DNA of 45,662 nt from Nocardiopsis potens DSM 45234. Its GTDB lineage: Bacteria > Actinomycetota > Actinomycetes > Streptosporangiales > Streptosporangiaceae. Shown one piece after another: positions 32,782-39,816 of this stretch. Every line of letters begins with the position of its first letter. Position 1 is the first letter of the stretch. The position numbers and the translations under genes are program-made. Below the pieces are notes generated by a model. That model was not told the DNA's origin. It saw nothing but the letters and a program-made list of their open reading frames with translations, and ran no database searches. The stretch lies in assembly GCF_000341105.1 (NCBI RefSeq), contig NZ_ANBB01000029.1:1-45662 (forward strand), written 5' to 3'.

Positions 32782-32845
32782 GCCCTCCCCGCTCCTCCCT
32801 CCGCCCGGCCCGCCTCCCGAGCGGCGGGCGGGGAGCGGGGAGGGC
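32782..32845. terminator. long hairpin downstream of the P450 gene
   Basis: Perfect 14-bp arms (32782-32795 and 32832-32845) enclose a GC-rich 36-nt loop that can fold further. It begins 25 bp beyond the P450 stop on the minus strand and probably ends that message before the MBL-fold gene. Confidence 0.55.
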
Positions 32846-32870
32846 CGCCTCCTCCCTCTCCCCGGCCGGG

Positions 32871-34112
32871 TCAGCGGGGCGTGAAGCGCACCGGCAGGCT
32901 GGTCGGTCCGCGCATGAGCCCCGCGGAGATCCACGGCGTGGACCGCTCCGGGTCGGCGAGCTCCAGGTCGGGCAGGCGCTCCAGTACCGAGCGCAGCCCG
33001 ATCTCGCCCTCGGCGCGGGCCAGCGGAGCGCCCAGGCAGTAGTGGATCCCGTGGCCGAAGCTCAGGTGGCGGGCGTCGCCGCGGGTGACGTCCAGGCCGG
33101 TGCCGTCGCCGGGGGAGGCGCCGTGGTTGGCCGAGCCCAGGGCGATGGTCACCGACTCGCCCCTGCGGATCGGCTCCCCGCCCAGCCGCAGGTCCTCGGC
33201 GGCGAACCGCCCGGGGGTGTACTCCACCGGCGCGTCGCGCCGCAGGAACTCCTCCACCGCGCCGGGCAGCAGGCCGGGGTCCGCGCGGAGCAGGTCGGCC
33301 TGGGCGGGGTCGCGCAGCAGCGCCTCCAGTGCGCTGCCCAGCAGGTTCACCGTGGTCTCGTGACCGGCGATCACCAGCAGCGCCCCGGTGCCCAGCAGCT
33401 CCTCGTCGGAGAGCCGGCCGTCCTCCTCGTCGCGCACCCGGATCAGCGCGCTGAACAGGTCCTCGGCCGGTTCGCGCCGCTTCTCCTCCAGCAGTTCGGC
33501 GAGGTAGCGGCGGAGCCGCGCCATTCCCTCGCGGGTGTCGGTGCCCGGTTCGTTGCCCAGGGCCTCGTTGGACCAGTGCTGGAATTCGGCGCGCCGGTCC
33601 TCGGGCACCCCGAGCAGCTCGGAGATGACCGCCATGGGCAGCACCCGGGTGTAGGACTCCACCAGGTCGGTCTCGCCGAGCGGGGCGATGCCGTCCAGCA
33701 GCCCGTCGCAGATCTCCTGGATGCGCGGGCGCAGCCGGACCGCGCTGCGCGGGGTGAACGCGCCCGCGACGAGCTTGCGCAGCCGGGTGTGGTCCGGCGG
33801 GTCCGCGGTGAGCATGTTGCCCGCGAACAGCACGTCGCGCGCGTAGTCCTCGGCGGACACCAGGCCGGCGCGGACCGGGTCCTTCACCAGCGCGGGGTGG
33901 TTCAGCGCCTCCCGGGCGAGCGCCGGGTCGACCACCACCCACCCGGTGAACCCGCCGAGGAACCGGCCGCGGTGCAGCGGTGCCCGGCGGCGCAGCTCCG
34001 CGAAGCGCGCGGGGGAGTCGGCCTTGAAGTCGGGTCCGTCGAAGAGCGGGAGCCCCTCCGGCGGAACGGCGCGGTCTCGATCGGTGTCTCGGTCGGTGCC
34101 TGGATCGGTCAT
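32871..34112 (-). CDS. cytochrome P450 (bacterial class I type)
   Basis: This 413-residue soluble P450 has an I-helix oxygen-activation motif AGHETT, a K-helix Glu-x-x-Arg (EEFLR) and the heme-binding loop FGHGIHYCLG with Cys359 as the iron ligand. The I-helix also has the bacterial DEELLGTGALLVIAG lead-in. It would need a ferredoxin and reductase from elsewhere, as none is adjacent. Substrate cannot be inferred, although CYP105/107-like enzymes of this kind act on macrolides, steroids or xenobiotics. ATG at 34112 follows GGAGG. The N-terminus has an Asp/Arg repeat. Confidence 0.95.
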   Translation of the reverse strand: MTDPGTDRDTDRDRAVPPEGLPLFDGPDFKADSPARFAELRRRAPLHRGRFLGGFTGWVVVDPALAREALNHPALVKDPVRAGLVSAEDYARDVLFAGNMLTADPPDHTRLRKLVAGAFTPRSAVRLRPRIQEICDGLLDGIAPLGETDLVESYTRVLPMAVISELLGVPEDRRAEFQHWSNEALGNEPGTDTREGMARLRRYLAELLEEKRREPAEDLFSALIRVRDEEDGRLSDEELLGTGALLVIAGHETTVNLLGSALEALLRDPAQADLLRADPGLLPGAVEEFLRRDAPVEYTPGRFAAEDLRLGGEPIRRGESVTIALGSANHGASPGDGTGLDVTRGDARHLSFGHGIHYCLGAPLARAEGEIGLRSVLERLPDLELADPERSTPWISAGLMRGPTSLPVRFTPR

Positions 34113-34292
34113 GGAACCTCCACGGTGAAGTCCTCCCGGCCGCCGCTCTCCCTGCCGACCCTAGGCGCCCCCGCGCGGGAGCCGCGGCCGCCCCCCGTGA
34201 ACGCCGGCGGCCGGGCCCCGCCCCCCGAGGGGTGCGGATCCCGGCCGCCGGCGGCGTGAGCGCCCCCGGTCCCGGAGCCGCACGGGGCCGGG

Positions 34293-35333
34293 TCAGCGGT
34301 GGTGGGCCACCTCTGCGTGGGCGGCCTCGGCCTGGTGCTCGGGCTCGGTGTGCACGACCACCGCCCGCATGCGCGGTACGGCGTGCAGCACCGCGTGCTC
34401 CACCCGGTGGGCGATCCGGTGGGCCTCGGCCACGCTCAGCTCGGCGGCGACCGCCACCGACAGCTCGGCGCGCAGGCCGTGGCCGATCCAGCGCATCCGC
34501 ACGTCGTCCGCCCCGGCCACGCCCTCCACCGCGCGCGCGGCCTGCTCGGCGGCGCGGACCAGGTGCGGGTCGACGGCGTCCAGCAGCCGGGCGCCGACCT
34601 GCTTGGCCGCGCCGTAGCCGACGATCGCGATCGCGACCGTGATGCCCAGCCCGACCAGCGGGTCGGCCAGCGGGAACCCCAGGGCCACTCCGGCCGCGCC
34701 GCCCACCACGGCCAGCGAGGTGAACCCGTCGGCGCGGGCGTGGGCGCCGTCGGCCACCAGCGCGGCCGAGCCGATGCGCCGCCCCACGCGGATGCGCCAC
34801 CGGGCCACCAGCTCGTTCCCGGCGAACCCGACCACCCCGGCGGCGGCCACCGCCCACAGGTGGGAGACCTGCCCGGGGTCGGCCAGGCGGTTCAGCGCCT
34901 CGTAGCCGGCCGCGGCGGCCGAGGCGGCGATGAGCACCACCACGACCACCCCGGCCAGGTCCTCCGCCCGGCCCAGGCCGTAGGTGAACCGCCGGGTGGC
35001 CGCCCGGCGCCCCAGCAGCAGGGCGGCGCCCACCGGCAGCGCGGTCAGGGCGTCGGCGAAGTTGTGCACGGTGTCGCCCAGCAGCGCCACCGAGGAGGTG
35101 AAGGCCACCACCACCGCCTGGAGCGCGGCGGTGGCCATGAGCGCGAGGAAGGACCAGACCAGGGTGCGCACCCCCAGCCGACTGGACTCCAGGGCCGAGT
35201 CGAACCGCTCGGCGGTGTCGTGGTCGTGCGGGGTGAAGGCGTGCAGCAGCCGCGCCCACACCGCTTTCGGCCCCCGGGCGGCATGCCCGTGCCCATGGCC
35301 GTGTGCGTGCTCGTGGTGGTCCTGGGCGCCCAT
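34293..35333 (-). CDS. cation diffusion facilitator (CDF) metal exporter
   Basis: This 346-residue inner-membrane protein has an N-terminal His-rich stretch (EHAHGHGHGHAA, probable metal buffer) and about six hydrophobic segments between residues 50 and 240. The two His-x3-Asp metal-site pairs are present: HNFAD on helix II and HARAD on helix V. The C-terminal cytoplasmic metallochaperone-like domain (about 245-335) has several His residues, and the tail is His-rich. It exports Zn, Co, Ni or a similar divalent cation in exchange for protons. The ATG at 35333 is used because upstream codons lie in the regulatory gap. A divergent ArsR-family gene sits 77 bp away and probably represses it. Confidence 0.95.
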   Translation of the reverse strand: MGAQDHHEHAHGHGHGHAARGPKAVWARLLHAFTPHDHDTAERFDSALESSRLGVRTLVWSFLALMATAALQAVVVAFTSSVALLGDTVHNFADALTALPVGAALLLGRRAATRRFTYGLGRAEDLAGVVVVVLIAASAAAAGYEALNRLADPGQVSHLWAVAAAGVVGFAGNELVARWRIRVGRRIGSAALVADGAHARADGFTSLAVVGGAAGVALGFPLADPLVGLGITVAIAIVGYGAAKQVGARLLDAVDPHLVRAAEQAARAVEGVAGADDVRMRWIGHGLRAELSVAVAAELSVAEAHRIAHRVEHAVLHAVPRMRAVVVHTEPEHQAEAAHAEVAHHR

Positions 35334-35391
35334 CGGCTCGTGCCTTTCGTCCGGGGAGGGGCGGGACCCGGCGGTTTGCGGCGGGGCCCCG

Positions 35392-35414
35392 CATGCGACA
35401 TCATGCAAACATGC
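35392..35414. promoter_or_regulatory. CATGC-repeat region overlapping the ArsR-family gene start
   Basis: CATGC occurs three times at near-helical spacing (35392, 35402, 35410) in the gap between the CDF exporter and the ArsR-family repressor, overlapping both candidate ATG codons of the repressor. It is a likely operator for metal-dependent repression of both genes. Confidence 0.4.
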
Positions 35415-35764
35415 ACGCGCACAATAACGCAAATGGGCCTCCGGAGGACTCCGACGAGCAGTACGGCGCCGCCGCCGAAGTGCTCGGCCTGCTGGCCGAC
35501 CCCACCCGCCTGCACCTGCTGCGGCTGCTCGGCACCGAGCAGGACGTCACCACCCTGACCGCGCAGGTGGAGGCCTCCCGCTCCTCGGTCTCCCAGCACC
35601 TGGGCCGACTGCGCCTGGCGGGCCTGGTCACCTCCCGCAAGGACGGGCGCCGCATGCTCTACCGCATCACCAGCGACCACCTGGCCGCCCTGGTCGACGA
35701 GGCGCTGGGCTACGCCTACCACGCCGTCCACGACATCCCCGACCACGCGGTGACCGGCGACTGA
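35411..35764 (+). CDS. ArsR/SmtB-family metal-sensing repressor
   Basis: This is a 117-residue winged-helix repressor. The core is LADPTRLHLLRLLG, VEASRSSVSQHLGRLRLAGLV as helix-turn-helix, and SRKDGRRMLYRIT as wing. The last helix DHLAALVDEALGYAYHAVHD keeps His residues at part of the alpha-5 metal site, and the N-terminus is His-rich (MHAHNN), as in the Ni/Co sensor NmtR. The Cys-box of ArsR/CadC types is absent. ATG at 35411 was preferred; ATG at 35393 would add six residues (MRHHAN). No ribosome site precedes either, so the message may be leaderless. It is divergent from the CDF exporter. Confidence 0.9.
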   Translation: MHAHNNANGPPEDSDEQYGAAAEVLGLLADPTRLHLLRLLGTEQDVTTLTAQVEASRSSVSQHLGRLRLAGLVTSRKDGRRMLYRITSDHLAALVDEALGYAYHAVHDIPDHAVTGD

Positions 35765-36417
35765 CCGGTCCCGGCGCCCGCCTTCCCGCCCCGGCTCCGA
35801 GGAGGGCCGGCCCCGGGGCGGGCGCGGCCCGCCGGTGCCCGGACTCCGAAGCCGCCTCAGCAGCCTCTGCCCGGCGGTGCCTCTGCGGACCGGGGGCGGA
35901 GCGGTCCCCGCGCTCCGCGGGCCCGACGGCGGCCGCCGGGACCGAGGCGCCCGGTCGAGGAGGGCGTGCGGAGTGCGGCCGGTCCCGGTCCGCCGACCGG
36001 TCTCCGGATCCCGGGGGCCGCCTTTCCGCCGTACCGCTTCCGCGGGCCGCCCGGGGCCACCGGCCCCGGGGCGCTCGGTCGGCGATGAACAGGGACGGGC
36101 CGTACGGGGCCGCCGGGAGAACGCCCCTCGCACACGGCCCCGAACCGCCGGGGGAGCGGCCCCGCCGCCGACCGGTCCGACCGGTCCGCGGCCCCGGCGA
36201 AGCCGGCCGCGCGCCGCCCGAACCCCGGACCCCGGGGCTCCAACGGGTGGAACGGGTTGACATCGCAGGTCAGTGGGGTCCGGTGCGGTGCGCGACATCA
36301 CTCACAGAACCGAGGGCGCCGATCCGGAAAGAACACCGCTCCGCTCCGCGTTGTCGTCCCTTCGGGGCGCGGAGCGCCCCGCAGTCCCGCGCAACCGTCC
36401 CGTAGAAGGGGAGCACC
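35765..36417 (+). other. 653-bp gap without a recognisable gene
   Basis: The open frames here are Arg/Pro/Gly-rich and have no start signals. A consensus-like TTGACA lies at 36257-36262 and could be the -35 of the MFS gene, but the expected -10 is poor. The ribosome site AAGGGGAG immediately precedes the MFS start. Nothing else is recognised. Confidence 0.5.
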
Positions 36418-37626
36418 TTGCCCATCGCGCTGCTCGCTCTGGCCCTGGGGGGCTTCGGCATCGGCACGACCGAGTTCGTGGCGATGGGCATCCTGCCCGA
36501 AGTCGCCGAGGCCTTCGGCGTCTCCATCCCCACCGCCGGATACATGATCTCCGGCTACGCGCTGGGCGTGGTGGTCGGCGCACCGGTACTGGCCGCCGCC
36601 GGCGCCCGGCTGGACCGCAAGCACCTGCTGATCGGCCTGATGGCCGCCTTCACCCTGGGCAACCTGGCCTCGGCGCTGGCCCCCACCTTCGAGGCGCTGC
36701 TGGCGGCCCGCTTCCTCACCGCGCTGCCGCACGGCACCTTCTTCGGCATCGGCGCGGTGGTCGCCGCGTCGCTGGTGCCGGCGACCAAGCGCGCCCAGGC
36801 GGTCTCGCTGATGATCGCCGGGCTGACCGTGGCCAACATCGTCGGCGTGCCGCTGGGCACCGCCGTCTCGCACGCCTTCGGCTGGCGCAGCACCTACCTG
36901 CTGGTCACCCTGGTCGGCGCGGCCACCCTGCTGGCGCTGATCGCCTGGGTCCCCTCGCAGAAGCCCAAGGCCGGCGCCTCGGTCCGCGCCGAGCTCGGCG
37001 CGCTCCGCCGCGGCCAGGTCTGGCTGGCCCTGGCGGTCGGCGCGGTCGGCTTCGGCGGCATGTTCGCCTCCTACAGCTACATCTCGCCGATGATGACCGA
37101 GGTGGCCGGGTTCGGCCCCGGCGCGGTCACCCTCATCCTCGCCGTCTACGGCGTCGGCATGACCGCCGGGAACCTGGTCGGCGGCCGCGCCGCGGACCGG
37201 GCGCTGATGCCCACCATGTACGCGTGCATGGCCGCCATCGCGGTGGTCCTCCTGCTGCTGCACGCGGTGGCCCCGTACAAGGCCCCCGCGGTCGCCGTGG
37301 TGTTCCTGCTCGGCTTCGCGGGCAGCGCGCTGATCCCCTCGCTGCAGATGCGGCTGATGAACGCCGCCGCCGACGCGCCCTCCCTGGCGGCCGCGCTCAA
37401 CCACGCCGCCCTCAACACCGCCAACGCCGCCGGCGCCTGGCTCGGCGGCCTGGTCATCGCCGCCGGGTACGGCTACACCGCGCCCAACGTGCTGGGCGCC
37501 GGGCTGGCCGTCGTCGGGCTGGGCCTGGCCCTGCTCTCCGGCCTGCTGGACCGCCGGAGCAAGGCGGCCCCGGCGGCGCCGTCCGGCGGGGCCGCGGAGG
37601 CCGAACCGGCGGAGGCGCGCGGCTGA
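36418..37626 (+). CDS. MFS transporter, DHA1 family (AraJ/CmlA-like)
   Basis: This is a 402-residue membrane protein with about 12 hydrophobic segments. The start LALGGFGIGTTEFVAMGILP is very typical of the AraJ/YdhP-like DHA1 group, and the loop after helix 2 has the MFS motif A variant ARLDRKHLLIG. A helix 5 motif VANIVGVPLGT follows. The group includes chloramphenicol and sugar-analogue efflux pumps, so drug or metabolite export is likely but the substrate is unknown. It starts with TTG at 36418 after AAGGGGAG. The C-terminal tail is Ala/Glu-rich and cytoplasmic. Confidence 0.93.
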   Translation: MPIALLALALGGFGIGTTEFVAMGILPEVAEAFGVSIPTAGYMISGYALGVVVGAPVLAAAGARLDRKHLLIGLMAAFTLGNLASALAPTFEALLAARFLTALPHGTFFGIGAVVAASLVPATKRAQAVSLMIAGLTVANIVGVPLGTAVSHAFGWRSTYLLVTLVGAATLLALIAWVPSQKPKAGASVRAELGALRRGQVWLALAVGAVGFGGMFASYSYISPMMTEVAGFGPGAVTLILAVYGVGMTAGNLVGGRAADRALMPTMYACMAAIAVVLLLLHAVAPYKAPAVAVVFLLGFAGSALIPSLQMRLMNAAADAPSLAAALNHAALNTANAAGAWLGGLVIAAGYGYTAPNVLGAGLAVVGLGLALLSGLLDRRSKAAPAAPSGGAAEAEPAEARG

Positions 37627-37641
37627 GCCGGGCACCGGGCG

Positions 37642-37686
37642 CGGCGGGGGCCGGGGAGGAGCGGGCCGCCACCCCGGCCCCCGCCG
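37642..37686. terminator. bidirectional hairpin terminator
   Basis: Perfect 15-bp arms (37642-37656 and 37672-37686) with a 15-nt loop lie between the convergent MFS and SRAP gene stops. Confidence 0.8.
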
Positions 37687-37696
37687 TCCGGCCCCG

Positions 37697-38401
37697 TCAG
37701 CCGACCTCGTAGAGCAGGCCGGGGGTGTTGTTGCGCGGCGACCCCACGGCGGCGGTGACCTTGCGCGGCACCAGCTCGGGATCGGGCACCGCGTCGATCA
37801 TCTCGTTGACCTGCGCCTTGCCGGTGGCCGCCGGGTCGAGCCAGTCGCCGACCATGTCCGCCGGCAGGATCACCGGGGCGCGGTCGTGGATGAATCCGAG
37901 CGAGTCGGTCGCGGGCCGGGTGAGGATCGTGCAGGTCCACACCCAGTGCGCCGGGTCCTCCTCGGGCACGTCCGGGTCGGGCCACCGCTCGTACAGGCCC
38001 GCCAGGGGGAGCACCTCCTCCTCCGGGCCGTGCAGGTAGTAGGGGATCTTCCGGCCGCTCTCGGTCTTCTGCCACTCGTAGTAGCCGTCGGCCGGGACCA
38101 CGCACCGCCGCTTGGTGGCCGCCGACCGGAACGACGGCTTCTCGGTGACCGTCTCCGACCGCGCGTTGATCAGCCGCGACGCCATCTTGCGGTCCTTGGC
38201 CCACACCGGCAGCAGCCCCCAGCGCACATTGCGCATCCGCCGCACCGGCCCGCCGTCGGCCGCCTCGTCGGTGACGATCCGCACCGCCTGGGTCGGGGCG
38301 ATGTTGTAGGACGGGGCCAGCTCCTCGCCGACCCGCTCCTCCACGCCGAACAGCGGCAGGAGCTCGTAGTCCTTCCGGGCGCTCACGAAACGGCCGCACA
38401 T
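37697..38401 (-). CDS. SRAP-domain protein (YedK/HMCES family)
   Basis: This 234-residue protein belongs to the SOS-response-associated peptidase family, whose members form a covalent crosslink to abasic sites in single-stranded DNA through the N-terminal Cys and protect them. All four key residues are present: Cys2 (MCGRF), Asn79 (INARSET), Glu109 (YYEW) and His172 (IHDRAP). Initiator Met must be removed to expose Cys2. ATG at 38401 follows GGGAGGGA. No canonical actinobacterial LexA box (GAAC-N4-GTTC) was found directly upstream. Confidence 0.96.
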   Translation of the reverse strand: MCGRFVSARKDYELLPLFGVEERVGEELAPSYNIAPTQAVRIVTDEAADGGPVRRMRNVRWGLLPVWAKDRKMASRLINARSETVTEKPSFRSAATKRRCVVPADGYYEWQKTESGRKIPYYLHGPEEEVLPLAGLYERWPDPDVPEEDPAHWVWTCTILTRPATDSLGFIHDRAPVILPADMVGDWLDPAATGKAQVNEMIDAVPDPELVPRKVTAAVGSPRNNTPGLLYEVG

Positions 38402-38577
38402 GGGTGGTCCCTCCCCGAGAGCCGCGCACCCCGGGCGGGCGCGCCGCTGTCCTCCATGGTCGCACTGGACCACCTGCCTAACAGGCGGCACCGACAGACC
38501 GGGGGCGGGGACGCTCCCCGCCGTCCGGCCCCGCCCCCGGGAGGAACCGTGCGGAAGACCGCACCGGAACCCCGCTC

Positions 38578-38638
38578 GGGTGTTCGAACAGCGGCCCGGG
38601 CGGCTGTTCGAACACCCGCCGGTGCGCACCGGCGGGTG
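38578..38638. repeat. two overlapping, mutually exclusive inverted repeats
   Basis: Repeat 1 has perfect 15-bp arms (38578-38592 and 38603-38617, each containing TGTTCGAACA) around a 10-nt loop. Repeat 2 is a perfect 26-bp palindrome (38613-38638). The right arm of the first overlaps the left half of the second by 5 bp, so both cannot form fully in one RNA. They lie in the 311-bp gap downstream of the aminotransferase gene and upstream of the SRAP gene, both on the minus strand. A terminator for the aminotransferase is the simplest reading. Confidence 0.7.
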
Positions 38639-38712
38639 CCGGCGCGGCCCGCGGCCGGCCGGGTCGGCCCCGAGCCGCGCCCCCGGTGGGCCCGGGCCGG
38701 CCCGCCGGCCGC

Positions 38713-39531
38713 TCAGATCCCGGTGAGGGGCTCGTCCCGGTAGGCCCGGTGCAGGAGTTCCAGGAAGGCCGGGGCCTCGGGCAGGGCCGCGGTGCCGATC
38801 CGGTGCACCGCCACGCCGGGGGTCCAGGAGTTCATCACCGCGGCCCCGGACAGCTCCGGCAGGTCGGCGGGGCGGACCTCCCGGACGCGCTGCGGGACGC
38901 CGAGCCCGTCCAGCCGGCGGCGGACGATGCCCATCGTGGTCCCGGTCAGCATCTCGGCCTCGGGCCACACCACCGCCTCGCCGTCCCAGAAGGCCAGGTT
39001 CCAGATGGAGGCCTCGCTGAACCGGCCCCGGCGGTCGAGGAAGGCGGCGTCGTCGAAGCCCTGCTCGGCGGCCCGGCGCAGCAGCCGGGTCTTGGCGGGT
39101 TCGCCGACGTGCTTGATCCCCGGGAGGAACCGCTCGTGCTCGAAGGCGGCCAGCGCCAGCGGCCCCTCCGGCCCGGAGGCGGCCGGGCCGGTGCGGACCA
39201 GCAGCCCGAGTTCGGCGCCGGGGTCGGCGGGGGTGAACTCGCCGGCCGCGGAGTACACCGTCGCGGTCAGCGACAGGTCGTCCGGCCCGCCCGCCAGCGC
39301 GGACCGGAGCCGGGCGCGGACCAGGTCGTCCGGGAGGGCCCGGCCGAACAGCTCCACCGAGGCGGCCCGCAGCCGCTCCAGGTGCAGGTCGAGGCCGCGG
39401 ACCCGGCCCCCGCGCACCTGCACGGCGGTGAAGTGGGCGTACCCCGCGAAGGCGAGCGGCGCCAGCTCTCCGGCGGCCGCCGGGCGGCCGTTCAGCTCGG
39501 CGGCGGGTGCGGTGCGGGCGGTGGTGCTCAT
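38713..39531 (-). CDS. class IV aminotransferase (aminodeoxychorismate lyase/branched-chain type)
   Basis: This 272-residue PLP enzyme of fold type IV has probable PLP Lys140 in FLPGIKHVG, then AAFLDRRGRFSEASIWNLAFW (the conserved segment before the PLP phosphate site), and MLTGTTMGIVRR near residue 205. Family members include aminodeoxychorismate lyase (PabC), branched-chain and D-amino-acid aminotransferases. The PabC-like position of the Lys is suggestive only, and no pabA/pabB gene is adjacent. ATG at 39531 follows GAGG. The longer reading to 39792 is rejected as low-complexity. Confidence 0.88.
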   Translation of the reverse strand: MSTTARTAPAAELNGRPAAAGELAPLAFAGYAHFTAVQVRGGRVRGLDLHLERLRAASVELFGRALPDDLVRARLRSALAGGPDDLSLTATVYSAAGEFTPADPGAELGLLVRTGPAASGPEGPLALAAFEHERFLPGIKHVGEPAKTRLLRRAAEQGFDDAAFLDRRGRFSEASIWNLAFWDGEAVVWPEAEMLTGTTMGIVRRRLDGLGVPQRVREVRPADLPELSGAAVMNSWTPGVAVHRIGTAALPEAPAFLELLHRAYRDEPLTGI

Positions 39532-39816
39532 CGGAGGCCTCTTTCCGGGTCGTGGTCGCGGGCCCCGGCGTCCTCGGTGGGGCCCGGGAACAAGACTGCG
39601 GCCGCGGCGCGCCCCGGCACAGACCCCGGTCCCGCTACGACCGCCGATCCTGGCACCACCGGTGCCAGGCTCCGGACCGCCCGGGACGGGCACCGGGCCC
39701 GGCACGGACCGGGGCGGGTCGGCCGCCCCGGGGACCGGGTCCGTCTCCTGCCCCGCCGCGAGGCCGGCCCGGTGCCGTCCGGTCGCCCGCACGGCAGGAC
39801 CGGTGGACGGCCGGTG

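Noticed and set aside
35857-36243. A 128-codon minus-strand frame in the gap before the MFS gene
   Set aside because: It is a Pro/Arg/Gly-rich translation typical of non-coding GC-rich DNA, with no ribosome site and no neighbour coupling.
38401-38620. Possible LexA (SOS) box upstream of the SRAP gene, suggested by GTTCGAAC
   Set aside because: The actinobacterial box needs GAAC-N4-GTTC in that order. Here the order is GTTC-GAAC twice, as part of a hairpin almost 200 bp from the gene.
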